From NCBI GenBank assembly GCA_964421595.1, contig CAYQXY010000021.1, positions 1-64,000 on the forward strand: a DNA stretch of 64,000 bases, read 5' to 3'. The DNA comes from PXAP01 sp964421595. GTDB taxonomy: Bacteria > Bacteroidota > Bacteroidia > Bacteroidales > PUMT01. This document shows, piece after piece, positions 17,110-25,642 of the stretch (the stretch's first letter is position 1; each line of letters starts with the position of its first letter). The notes under the pieces are model-generated. The model saw only the letters and a list, made by a program, of their open reading frames with translations, was not told where the DNA came from and made no database searches. The translations under genes and the position numbers were made by a program.

Positions 17110-18555
17110 TTAACCTTTCTTTGAATATTTCCGAAAAAATTCAAACAAAAGCCTCACTCCGACTGCACTACCTCCTTTTTTCCTGTATGTATCGGCTGAG
17201 TGTAAAAATGCAGGACCTGCAATATCAATATGGATCCAGGGAAATGATACAAAATGCTCAAGGAATTTAGCTGCAGTTATAGCACCAGCCTCTTTCCCCC
17301 CGATATTTTTCAGGTCGGCGATGTCTGATTTTAACATCTCCCCGTATTCTTCCCAAAGAGGAAACTGAGCAAGCCGTTCGTGAGTATAATACCCGGATTC
17401 TTCAAGTTCAGAGTGCCATACATCGGCAGATTTCTGTAATGATACGGCTCCATGTGTACCGATTGCAGCACTGGCAGAACCAGTAAGTGTTGCAAGATCA
17501 ATGACCAGTAAAGGATCATATTTTTTTGAATACGATAGAGCATCTGCGAGTATCAACCGGCCTTCAGCATCAGTATTCATTACTTCGACAGTCGTCCTGT
17601 CCATCATTGTAATTACATCACCAGGAACCATGGCATTTCCATCTGGCCTGTTGTCGGTAGCAGGGATGAGTCCAATAACATGAACAGGAAGCCCGGAAGC
17701 AGCAATTGCATACATTGCACCTGCCACGGCTGCTGCCCCCGCCATGTCACATTTCATATAGTCCATGCTGTTGGCAGTTGGTTTAAGGCTCAATCCGCCT
17801 GTATCAAATACAATCCCCTTCCCGATAAGTATAAAAGGCTTCTCATTCAAATACTCTGAAGGTTTCCACTCCAGGATAGAAAAGGTTGGCGGATCAATAC
17901 TGCCACGGTTCACCGCAATCAAGCCTCCCATACCCAACCTCTCAATCTCTTTTTTATTTAACACCTCGACAGTAAATCCGGCTTCATTACCCATACCCTG
18001 TATACGCTCTGCCAGACTTACAGCATTCATATGCGACAATGGTTCATTTACAAGGTCCCTGCTTAAATAAACCGCTTTGCAAATGATCTCAAGTTTTTCT
18101 ATATCTTTTTCCTGAAAGTAGGTGCTGTAAATATCAATAGTATCGGGGAAACCAGACTTCTTGTCAGGTTTACTCAGATATTTGTCAAAACGGTAGTTAC
18201 TCAAAACCAATCCCTCAATAAATGCAGCAATCAGTTCTGCATCATTTACAACATCAACCGTAATAAGCCCGTTGTTATCATTCTCCTTAATTATTGAATG
18301 CACTTTCGTGGAAACTTTCCGGAGTGATTCGAGCTGATTAAAAAAAGGTTTGCTGTTGTCATTTACAACCAGGCAGGAATACCTGTTTAAATTATGAACC
18401 AGTATCACATCATCACCCCGTTCAATACGTTTCACTGCATATTCGTTTTCTGCATCGGAAAATGCACATATTGCAAGGTCACTGGTTTTGTTAATCACAT
18501 ATACTGCCGGCAGTTCATATGATATCTTTTCTGTTTTTCTAAGACTAGTCAACAT
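17110..18555 (-). CDS. pepA: Leucyl aminopeptidase (M17 family)
   Basis: This cytosolic two-metal aminopeptidase removes N-terminal residues from peptides. The C-terminal catalytic domain carries GKGIVFDTGGLSLKP (metal/active-site Lys and Asp) and the M17 signature NTDAEGRLILADAL. The N-terminal third is poorly conserved, as usual. I place the start at the ATG at 18553-18555 (481 residues); a frame 7 codons longer begins with TTG and has no supporting signal. The gene runs toward pdxA and lies beyond the groEL terminator, so it is independent of groESL. Confidence 0.93.
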   Translation of the reverse strand: MLTSLRKTEKISYELPAVYVINKTSDLAICAFSDAENEYAVKRIERGDDVILVHNLNRYSCLVVNDNSKPFFNQLESLRKVSTKVHSIIKENDNNGLITVDVVNDAELIAAFIEGLVLSNYRFDKYLSKPDKKSGFPDTIDIYSTYFQEKDIEKLEIICKAVYLSRDLVNEPLSHMNAVSLAERIQGMGNEAGFTVEVLNKKEIERLGMGGLIAVNRGSIDPPTFSILEWKPSEYLNEKPFILIGKGIVFDTGGLSLKPTANSMDYMKCDMAGAAAVAGAMYAIAASGLPVHVIGLIPATDNRPDGNAMVPGDVITMMDRTTVEVMNTDAEGRLILADALSYSKKYDPLLVIDLATLTGSASAAIGTHGAVSLQKSADVWHSELEESGYYTHERLAQFPLWEEYGEMLKSDIADLKNIGGKEAGAITAAKFLEHFVSFPWIHIDIAGPAFLHSADTYRKKGGSAVGVRLLFEFFRKYSKKG

Positions 18556-18712
18556 ATTCTGTAAATTTAATCTCAATAATTATATTTCAGGCAACTTCAG
18601 ATGAAACCCTTTTCGGGTAAAGTTCATTACCAATTCCTTGCCAATAACTAATAAAACCTCAAAGTTAATGGAATTTAAGAGGAATCTTAAGCTATGACAT
18701 ATCGCATAATTT

Positions 18713-18748
18713 AAAAAAAAATACCCTCTCCTTAATTAAGAGAGGGTA
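18713..18748 (-). terminator. Rho-independent terminator of groEL
   Basis: Read on the minus strand, a stem of AGTACCCTCT-type sequence (AGAGGGTA/TACCCTCT, 18741-18748 with 18722-18729) encloses a nearly self-complementary CTTAATTAAG, and a run of about nine T follows (18713-18721 as A on the plus strand). It lies 24 bases past the groEL stop. Confidence 0.85.
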
Positions 18749-18771
18749 CTTTATTAATCAGAATACGGCTT

Positions 18772-20406
18772 TTACATCATGCCGCCCATGCCGCCCATGC
18801 CTGGATTCATTGGCATTTCAGGCTTATCTTCTTTCTCTTCCACAATTATACACTCGGTTGTCAGGAACATTCCTGCAACAGAAGCAGCATTTTCAATTGC
18901 AATGCGGGCTACTTTCGTAGGATCAATGATACCTGCATCATAAAGATTTTCATACTTATCAGAATAAGCGTTATATCCAAAATCTCCTTTACCCTCTTTC
19001 ACACGCTGTACAACTATTGAACCTTCCATACCTGCATTTTCCACTATAATACGCAGAGGCTCTTCAATAGCCCTTCTCACGATCGCTATACCGGTGTTCT
19101 GGTCATCATTCTCACCTATCAGATCTGCAATTGAATCTATTGCCCTGATATAAGCAACACCACCGCCAGGAATTATCCCTTCTTCAACTGCTGCACGGGT
19201 AGCACTCAATGCATCATCAACACGGTCTTTCTTCTCTTTCATCTCAACTTCAGAAGAAGCTCCGATATATAGAACTGCAACCCCACCGGCAAGCTTGGCA
19301 AGACGCTCCTGAAGCTTTTCCCTGTCATAATCAGAGGTAGTATTCTCTATCTGGACTTTAATTTGTTTAACCCTGGCTTCAATATTGGATTTTTCACCTT
19401 TACCATTAACCACGGTAGTTGTTTCCTTGTCAATAACTATTTTTTCAGCCTCACCAAGAAGTTCCATGGTGGCAGTCTCCAGTTTAAGACCTTTCTCTTC
19501 AGAAACTACTGTTCCACCGGTAAGGATTGCTATATCCTCAAGCATCTCTTTTCTTCTGTCACCAAATCCGGGAGCTTTTACAGCAGCGATCTTAAGCGAT
19601 CCCCTAAGCTTGTTAACTACCAGTGTGGCAAGAGCTTCACCATCTACATCTTCAGAGATTATAATAAGGGGACGACCTGACTGGGCTACTGGTTCAAGTA
19701 CCGGCATCAGATCTTTCATTGTAGAAATTTTCTTGTCTGAAAGAAGAATGTAAGGATTCTCAAGAACAGCCTCCATTTTATCAGTATCTGTAATAAAATA
19801 GGGGGAGATATATCCACGGTCGAACTGCATACCTTCAACTACCTCAACAGTAGTTTCAGTTCCTTTTGCCTCTTCAACGGTTATAACACCTTCTTTTTTA
19901 ACTTTACCCATTGCCTCAGCAATCAGTCTGCCGATAGAATGGTCATTATTGGCTGAAATAGAAGCTACCTGCTCAATTTTACTAATATCATCGCCGATAG
20001 TCTTTGACTGTGATTCAAGGCTCTCTACAACTTTTTTGACAGCAAGGTCAATACCGCGCTTCAGATCCATCGGATTAGCACCTGCAGTGACATTCTTAAG
20101 TCCAACGCTCATAATTGACTGAGCAAGAAGAGTTGCTGTGGTTGTTCCGTCACCAGCCTGATCGGCAGTCTTAGAGGCAACTTCTTTTACCATTTGCGCA
20201 CCCATATTCTTGTACGGATCGGAAAGTTCTATTTCTTTTGCTACTGTAACACCATCCTTGGTGATCTGGGGGGCACCAAATTTTTTATCAATTACCACAT
20301 TGCGACCTTTGGGTCCAAGGGTTACTTTTACTGCGTTTGTAAGTTCGTCAACACCCTCTTTAAGAAGGGTCCTGGCTTCAATATTGAATTTAATTATTTT
20401 TGACAT
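18772..20406 (-). CDS. groL: Chaperonin GroEL (60 kDa)
   Basis: GroEL forms the tetradecameric folding chamber that works with GroES and ATP. The 544-residue protein has the ATP-site GDGTTTATLLAQSI, TKDGVTVAKEIEL, the VEEGIIPGGGVAY motif near residue 405 and the typical C-terminal GGM tail (PGMGGMGGMM). It follows groES by 42 bases and ends in a clear terminator. No HrcA/CIRCE operator was found upstream of groES. Confidence 0.98.
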   Translation of the reverse strand: MSKIIKFNIEARTLLKEGVDELTNAVKVTLGPKGRNVVIDKKFGAPQITKDGVTVAKEIELSDPYKNMGAQMVKEVASKTADQAGDGTTTATLLAQSIMSVGLKNVTAGANPMDLKRGIDLAVKKVVESLESQSKTIGDDISKIEQVASISANNDHSIGRLIAEAMGKVKKEGVITVEEAKGTETTVEVVEGMQFDRGYISPYFITDTDKMEAVLENPYILLSDKKISTMKDLMPVLEPVAQSGRPLIIISEDVDGEALATLVVNKLRGSLKIAAVKAPGFGDRRKEMLEDIAILTGGTVVSEEKGLKLETATMELLGEAEKIVIDKETTTVVNGKGEKSNIEARVKQIKVQIENTTSDYDREKLQERLAKLAGGVAVLYIGASSEVEMKEKKDRVDDALSATRAAVEEGIIPGGGVAYIRAIDSIADLIGENDDQNTGIAIVRRAIEEPLRIIVENAGMEGSIVVQRVKEGKGDFGYNAYSDKYENLYDAGIIDPTKVARIAIENAASVAGMFLTTECIIVEEKEDKPEMPMNPGMGGMGGMM

Positions 20407-20448
20407 TTTATTCTTGTTTTATTTGGTTATATGACTAATTGACAATTA

Positions 20449-20730
20449 TTACTTCTCGATCAGCAATATATCATCTTCACGCATTATCAGGTAATCATTA
20501 CCTTCAAATTTGATCTCGGTACCTGCATACTTTCCGTAAAGTACAACATCACCGACTTTAACGGTCATTGGTTCGTCTTTTTTTCCTTCTCCAACGGCAA
20601 CTACAGTACCTTTTTGTGGCTTTTCCTGTGCAGATTCAGGTATTATAATACCACTTGTCGTTTTAACTTCTGCTTCATGCGCCTCGACAAGCACTCTGTC
20701 TTTTAATGGTGTTAGCTTTATATCAGCCAT
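20449..20730 (-). CDS. groS: Co-chaperonin GroES (10 kDa)
   Basis: GroES caps the GroEL chamber. From the ATG at 20728-20730 the protein has 93 residues and begins MADIKLTPLKDRVLVE. The SGIIIPESAQEKPQKGTVVA mobile-loop region and the KVGDVVLYGKYAGTE roof segment are clear. A frame three codons longer would use TTG and is unlikely. It forms a two-gene operon with groL. The secG operon terminator lies just upstream, so groESL should have its own promoter in the 308-base gap. Confidence 0.97.
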   Translation of the reverse strand: MADIKLTPLKDRVLVEAHEAEVKTTSGIIIPESAQEKPQKGTVVAVGEGKKDEPMTVKVGDVVLYGKYAGTEIKFEGNDYLIMREDDILLIEK

Positions 20731-21038
20731 TTTTTTCAAGTTTTAATTGATTAAACATAATTATTCTAAGTTTGCTACCCCTGATCATAATTTGTGCCAA
20801 AGACTAAAAAAGCTGATCAAGGCAGGAATACTCGTTTATATTGGCACTTTTAACTCCTTTGTGTCAGTCCCCGAAAACCCACCCTTACAGCTAGTTTCCT
20901 GATTATGTGAGAATTGGCATTTGGCAGATTGGTGTCAGCATAAAAAAATGGAGTGTCAGTAATAAATGACATACTGACACTCCATCGACTTCTTACACTC
21001 CTGTGACAGGAGGATAGGCTTACTGAAATTTTATATCG
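20731..21038. other. groES upstream region with repeated short motifs
   Basis: The gap must hold the groESL promoter. TTGGCA occurs at 20841, 20914 and 20921, with its complement TGCCAA at 20795. GTGTCAG occurs at 20861, 20932 and 20953; the last of these is part of the secG terminator stem. No CIRCE element and no full TAnnTTTG box were found on the minus strand. Confidence 0.4.
20942..20985 (-). terminator. Rho-independent terminator of the sigma-54 activator-lptE-TPR-secG operon
   Basis: A perfect 13-bp stem (20948-20960 with 20973-20985, containing GAGTGTCAGT and ACTGACACTC) has a 12-base loop and is followed on the minus strand by seven T (20942-20948). It lies 53 bases past the secG stop. 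A second small palindrome (CTCCTGT-G-ACAGGAG, 20998-21012) precedes it. Confidence 0.88.
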
Positions 21039-21407
21039 TTACTGACCTTCATCATTTTCAGATGACTCTTCCGGATCCTCTGCAGGCAAATCAGGCACAG
21101 TTGTTGGAAATGAAGGTAACACTGAAGGATCAATAGATTGTTCAATCTGCCCTTCAATAAGCGACCTTTCAACTTCAGCACCATCCCTGGGAATAGCTGC
21201 TGATGCCATTATACTTAGTATAACCAGACTCCCGGCGAGGGTCCATGTTGCCTTTTCCAGAAAATCAGCTGTTTTCCTGACACCCATCACCTGGTTTGAG
21301 GCAGAGAAATTTGCTGCCAGCCCTCCTCCCTTGGAATTCTGCACCAGCACTATCAGGACCAGCAGAACTGATGCAATAAATATCAATACTGAAATAAATG
21401 TGAACAT
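21039..21407 (-). CDS. secG: Preprotein translocase subunit SecG
   Basis: SecG is the small auxiliary subunit of the SecYEG channel. The 122-residue protein has two transmembrane segments (about 3-23 and 53-72) joined by the conserved NSKGGGLAANF loop and followed by GVRKTADFLEKATW. The C-terminal tail of about 40 residues is unusually long and acidic (Glu/Asp/Pro-rich), common in Bacteroidota SecG. It lies 12 bases after the TPR gene and is the last gene of the operon. Confidence 0.93.
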   Translation of the reverse strand: MFTFISVLIFIASVLLVLIVLVQNSKGGGLAANFSASNQVMGVRKTADFLEKATWTLAGSLVILSIMASAAIPRDGAEVERSLIEGQIEQSIDPSVLPSFPTTVPDLPAEDPEESSENDEGQ

Positions 21408-21419
21408 AATTTTTTAATA

Positions 21420-22616
21420 TCAATGGTTAATAAATCGTTTGATTTCATCAATTTGATCTGCAAAGTAACTATATTTTTCGGGATATTTCAAACATAATTT
21501 TTCATAGGCATAAATTGCTTTTTTATAATGTTTCTGCTGAACATAGATTTTCGCAAGTGTCTCAGTAAAAAATTCTTCATTTTCTTTTGTGCCTGTTGCT
21601 GAAAGGTCAACAGGGGAATCAGGATAGTCAAGTGGAGATCTTGGCTCTATCCTTGGTTTTTCTTTCAGAAATCTGTCAATAAGATCAGGCTTCGTATTTA
21701 AATCAGGATTTAACTCCTCTTCATAATCCTTTGCGGCAGGTTTGGTCTGAAGCATATCAAGCCAGTCATAGAAAGAATGCGACTCAATGGCGGGATTGAC
21801 TTCAGGTATCAGGTTTTTTTTTTCCTGATCAGGATCGTTGGCGAAATTCTGATTGATGGTTGACTGATTGTCAGGATGATCTGACCTGTCGAATTCAAGG
21901 AGTTCTGTGTCAGGCATTAGCTTCTCCTCATTGTTCTCTTCTGTTACAATATTTTCATGCCCGGAAGTATCAACATTTTCGATATCGGCATTTTCATCAA
22001 TCAAAAAGACTTCATTTGTTCTTGATTGGTCTGAGATTTCATCTGCCCTGTCATGTTCACCGGAAGCAACATTCGGGATATCTCCCTCAGATGATGGCTC
22101 TTTTATGCCTGGTTCGGCAGGATCATTATCAATAACAGATTCACCAGTATCCCTGGCTTTCTTAAATTCCTCAATTTCCCTTAACACCTTATCTGCAAGG
22201 CTTTCAAAGTGTTTCTCGTCAATAGCAGCAGGAATATCAGATTCCTCTTCATTATGGCGAGGGTCAGGAACTGCAGAAATTTTTTCATTTCCGGGAACTT
22301 CAATTACAGGCTCCGGCTTTGGTGGTTCGGGGTCTGGCGGTTCAACAATTCCATAAGGCAATTCTTCATGTTTCCTGACAATCTGATGATTATTAATCAG
22401 GTTAAAAAGGATTTGCCTGTTACCAATATGTGCCGCAGAAACTTTTAGTTGGTTATTAAACCTCAAATCACGTAAATTATTCAATGCCTTTACCAGAAGA
22501 ATATGAGCAGTCTGAAAATATGGATACTCCTCAAGCACACCGTGGATCTCATTAAGATTGTCCATATCCAGTGAATCAGGATTATCCAGATATTCTATAA
22601 ATTTATCCCTGTTCAT
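21420..22616 (-). CDS. TPR-containing protein of the lptE-secG cluster
   Basis: The 398-residue protein has a conserved-looking N-terminal domain (about residues 1-75, PYFQTAHILLVKALNNL). A long Asp/Glu/Pro-rich, probably disordered middle follows (about 90-300), and a C-terminal TPR-like helix pair lies around residue 355 (LAKIYVQQKHYKKAIYAYEK). No signal peptide is evident, so it is probably cytoplasmic. Its place between lptE and secG is conserved in many Bacteroidota, but no function is established. It is 53 bases downstream of lptE. Confidence 0.75.
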   Translation of the reverse strand: MNRDKFIEYLDNPDSLDMDNLNEIHGVLEEYPYFQTAHILLVKALNNLRDLRFNNQLKVSAAHIGNRQILFNLINNHQIVRKHEELPYGIVEPPDPEPPKPEPVIEVPGNEKISAVPDPRHNEEESDIPAAIDEKHFESLADKVLREIEEFKKARDTGESVIDNDPAEPGIKEPSSEGDIPNVASGEHDRADEISDQSRTNEVFLIDENADIENVDTSGHENIVTEENNEEKLMPDTELLEFDRSDHPDNQSTINQNFANDPDQEKKNLIPEVNPAIESHSFYDWLDMLQTKPAAKDYEEELNPDLNTKPDLIDRFLKEKPRIEPRSPLDYPDSPVDLSATGTKENEEFFTETLAKIYVQQKHYKKAIYAYEKLCLKYPEKYSYFADQIDEIKRFINH

Positions 22617-22669
22617 GTTCCTGCTAAATTAGGCCTTTATAGTTTCTGTCCAACATATAATCAAAATAT

Positions 22670-23176
22670 TTACCAGTTCACAAATGCACGGTTAAAAATA
22701 TCCTCTGTAATCTGGGCTATGATTTTTTTTACGAGATCTGCTTCAACAGCTTCCAGACCTATGGATGCATCATAGTCTTCATGTCTTGAAAAGCTGGCTT
22801 CAAAGTCCTGTTCAGGATCGGCAGTATTTGTATAAGAGACCCTTACGGAAATGGTAAGCCGCTCAAGATTTGCTCTTTCGTCAGCCTGGATAGACATGGG
22901 CTGGGTACGGTAGTTTTCAATAACTCCCTCAAAGTCGGCATCGCCAATATCATTTACAAGTCTCAGCCGGGTCCGGGACTGAAACATATCTTTAAGCGTC
23001 TCAGTCATATCCTGGCTGAGAGACGGATAAATTATCGGAGCCCGGTTTTCAAAATACTGTACTGAGACTGTCTCAAGTTCAACTGGTATGGAGGCCCCTG
23101 AAAATGAATAGTTCATTGAACATCCTTTCAGAAGCAAAGATACGGTCAGGATAATATATAAAGATATTTTTCTCAT
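22670..23176 (-). CDS. lptE: LptE family LPS-assembly lipoprotein
   Basis: LptE plugs the outer-membrane LPS translocon LptD. The 168-residue protein has a lipoprotein signal (LLKGC, Cys19). The Bacteroidota LptE pattern follows: YSFSGASIP, VQYFENRAPIIYPSLSQ and a TLKDMFQSRTRLRLV helix. Its ATG shares one base with the TAA stop of the sigma-54 activator gene, indicating translational coupling. No lptD is in the window. It fits the lipid A and KDO genes found elsewhere in the window. Confidence 0.85.
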   Translation of the reverse strand: MRKISLYIILTVSLLLKGCSMNYSFSGASIPVELETVSVQYFENRAPIIYPSLSQDMTETLKDMFQSRTRLRLVNDIGDADFEGVIENYRTQPMSIQADERANLERLTISVRVSYTNTADPEQDFEASFSRHEDYDASIGLEAVEADLVKKIIAQITEDIFNRAFVNW

Positions 23177-24399
23177 TATTCAATATCATATTGTTTGATT
23201 TTCCTGTACAGAGTCCGCTCAGAAATACCCAGTTCCCTCGCTGCCAGCTTTCTTTTTCCACCATATTTGTCAAGTGCCTTTCTGATAAGTTCAAACTCCT
23301 TATCTTGTAACGAGAGGGACTCTTCGAATATTTCTTCTGTGTCTTCAATATGAGAAGAATCCGGCCTTTTTATATCCGGCAGCTTGGGGATACCAGGGTC
23401 CTGACGGGATCTGGTCTCTGAATGTAATTTATCAATCAGGTTAGGATCTTCAATGTCAATATCGAACGGTCCCTGTTCAATTACCTCATGAACAAGTTTT
23501 TTCAGATCATTCATGTCATTCTTCATATCAAACAGGATCTTGTACAGGATCTCTCTTTCAGAAGCAAAAGATTTATCTGAAGATGAGTTACTTATAAGTG
23601 CAGGCAGCCTGTCACCCATAAAGTCAGGCAGATACTTTCTCAGAAGAACTGCATCAATATCTCTTCTTTTCTCAATTATCGAAATTTGTTCTGTAATATT
23701 TTTTAATTGCCTGATGTTTCCGGGCCAGTCATATTGAATAAGCATCTGACGGGCATCTTCATCAAGAACGATCTCCGGCATCCGGTATCTCTCGGCGAAA
23801 TCCATAGAAAACTTTCTGAACAATATAAAAATATCCTCTTTCCTGTCGCGTAGCGGAGGCATATAAACCGGAACGGTATTGAGCCGGTAATAAAGATCTT
23901 CCCTGAATTTTCCCTGATCGAGTAACTTCAGGATATCCATATTAGTAGCCGCTATTATCCTGACATTGGTTTTGAGTACTTTTGACGATCCAACCTTGAT
24001 AAATTCACCTGTCTCAAGTACCCTTAACAATCTGACCTGAGTAGAAAGAGGAAGTTCAGAAACTTCATCAAGGAATATTGTTCCCTTGTCAGCTACTTCA
24101 AAATACCCATTCCTGCTTTCATGTGCTCCTGTGAATGCACCTTTCTGGTGGCCAAACAATTCAGAATCAATAGTACCTTCCGGAATTGCACCACAGTTGA
24201 CCGCTATATATGATCCATGTTTCCTTGCACTGAACTGATGAATTATCTGAGGAAATACTTCCTTCCCTGTTCCGCTTTCTCCGGTAATCAATACAGATAA
24301 ATCGGTTGGTGCGACCCTGAATGCGACCTCTATTGCCCTGTTCAATCCTGGTGAATTGCCAATAATTCCAAACCTCTGTTTAATAGCCTGAATATCCAT
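23176..24399 (-). CDS. Sigma-54-dependent activator without receiver domain
   Basis: The 407-residue protein begins almost at once with the AAA+ domain: Walker A GESGTGKE, the sigma-54 contact loop GAFTGA (near residue 91), Walker B GTIFLDE and the arginine-finger region. A linker of about 100 residues and a C-terminal Fis-type helix-turn-helix (KRKLAARELGISERTLYRKIK) follow. There is no receiver, GAF or PAS domain, so activity must be set by a partner or by expression level, as in PspF. It heads the operon with lptE, TPR and secG, and is divergent from kdsB. An envelope-stress role is inferred from context only. Confidence 0.92.
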   Translation of the reverse strand: MDIQAIKQRFGIIGNSPGLNRAIEVAFRVAPTDLSVLITGESGTGKEVFPQIIHQFSARKHGSYIAVNCGAIPEGTIDSELFGHQKGAFTGAHESRNGYFEVADKGTIFLDEVSELPLSTQVRLLRVLETGEFIKVGSSKVLKTNVRIIAATNMDILKLLDQGKFREDLYYRLNTVPVYMPPLRDRKEDIFILFRKFSMDFAERYRMPEIVLDEDARQMLIQYDWPGNIRQLKNITEQISIIEKRRDIDAVLLRKYLPDFMGDRLPALISNSSSDKSFASEREILYKILFDMKNDMNDLKKLVHEVIEQGPFDIDIEDPNLIDKLHSETRSRQDPGIPKLPDIKRPDSSHIEDTEEIFEESLSLQDKEFELIRKALDKYGGKRKLAARELGISERTLYRKIKQYDIE

Positions 24400-24566
24400 C
24401 TTCTAAAGTCTCAATAATTTAAATATGCCAAAATTGCATAAAACCGGCCTCATTTCCCGATATTTCCACAAATGCATGACAAATTTACAACTTAAATAGT
24501 TTTTTACTAATTTGCCCTGATAAAAAATTGCTTAAAATAAATAACGGTAAACCATAACCCCTTTAT

Positions 24567-25301
24567 ATGAAGTTCATTGGTATTATTCCTGCGCGTTACC
24601 AGTCAGTTCGTTTCCCGGGTAAACCCCTGGCAGTCATAAATGGAAAGCCCATGATACAAAGAACCTGGGAACAAGCCTCAAAAGCTTTGGAAACCGTGAT
24701 TGTTGCAACTGATGATAACCGTATCAGGCAGGCAGTTGAGTCATTTGGAGGAATTGCTGTTATGACCTCATCCGAACACCGCAGTGGTACTGACCGTTGC
24801 GCAGAGGCTGAAACTAACTACTCACGACAAACGGGAATTAATTTTGATGTGATAATTAATATTCAGGGAGATGAACCTTACATTCAGCCGGAACAGATAA
24901 AATTACTTGCCGGATGTTTTGGAACAGAAGATGTGCAGATTGCCACATTAATAAAAAAAATCAACAAAAGTGAAGAGATCTTCAATCCCAATAATCCTAA
25001 AGTTATATTTGATAAAAATGGCAATGCCATCTATTTCAGCCGTTCGCCCATACCATTTATAATGGGAAAACCTGAAATGGAATGGATTGATTCACATTAT
25101 TTCTTCCGGCATATCGGAATGTATGCATACCGGGTAGCTACATTGCACAGTATAGTCGGCCTGAAACCTTCACTGCTCGAGACTGCAGAGGCCCTTGAGC
25201 AAAACCGCTGGCTGGAAAACAATTACAAAATCAGGGTAATCGAAACCTATATGGATACAATTGCCATTGATACTCCTGGTGATCTGGACAGAATTACCTG
25301 A
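24567..25301 (+). CDS. kdsB: 3-deoxy-manno-octulosonate cytidylyltransferase
   Basis: KdsB activates KDO as CMP-KDO for the inner core of LPS. The 244-residue length is standard. The nucleotide-binding start IIPARYQSVRFPGKPL, the EHRSGTDRCAEA motif, VINIQGDEPYIQPEQI and the later YFSRSPIPF are all present. It is transcribed alone, divergent from the sigma-54 activator gene, and fits with the lpx genes at 59-63 kb. Confidence 0.97.
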   Translation: MKFIGIIPARYQSVRFPGKPLAVINGKPMIQRTWEQASKALETVIVATDDNRIRQAVESFGGIAVMTSSEHRSGTDRCAEAETNYSRQTGINFDVIINIQGDEPYIQPEQIKLLAGCFGTEDVQIATLIKKINKSEEIFNPNNPKVIFDKNGNAIYFSRSPIPFIMGKPEMEWIDSHYFFRHIGMYAYRVATLHSIVGLKPSLLETAEALEQNRWLENNYKIRVIETYMDTIAIDTPGDLDRIT

Positions 25302-25334
25302 AAGATCAAATTTGAAATTCAACGATTACACCAA

Positions 25335-25559
25335 TTAACGGAAAAATCGTTCCCTGCTTATTACTCTGGTTAAGTACCGCTGCTGATCAACCGGATCAAT
25401 AACCGGCTGTCCGGTATCGTTGGTTATCATTAGATCTCCTGAGATGTATGTCGCAAAGCCGATGGCCGACACTCGTAATTCTGCCATTCCGGGCTCGCTA
25501 AAGCTGTACCAGGAGGTGGCGTTACACTGAGGCAGTGGCGTTAAATTCGGGTATTTGCT
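25335..25559 (-). pseudogene. Possible decayed gene fragment
   Basis: On the minus strand an open frame of 74 codons runs from just after a stop (25560-25562) to TAA at 25335-25337. It has no start codon near its 5 prime end (first ATG at codon 29). The translation looks protein-like: it contains CNATSWYSFSEPGMAELRV and later ISGDLMITNDTGQPV, ending RVISRERFFR. I do not recognise the family. It may be the C-terminal remnant of a lost gene or chance. It occupies most of the 341-base kdsB-GSCFA gap, where I see nothing else. Confidence 0.3.
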
Positions 25560-25642
25560 TCATGCAGGGAGTTTTAAACTACAAAGTTCTGCCAGTACAA
25601 GCAAGTTCCATTTCGATGGGATTTAAAAGTGAAAACAAGCTA

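Noticed and set aside
20731..21038. A CIRCE/HrcA operator upstream of groES
   Set aside because: TTAGCACTC-N9-GAGTGCTAA is not present.
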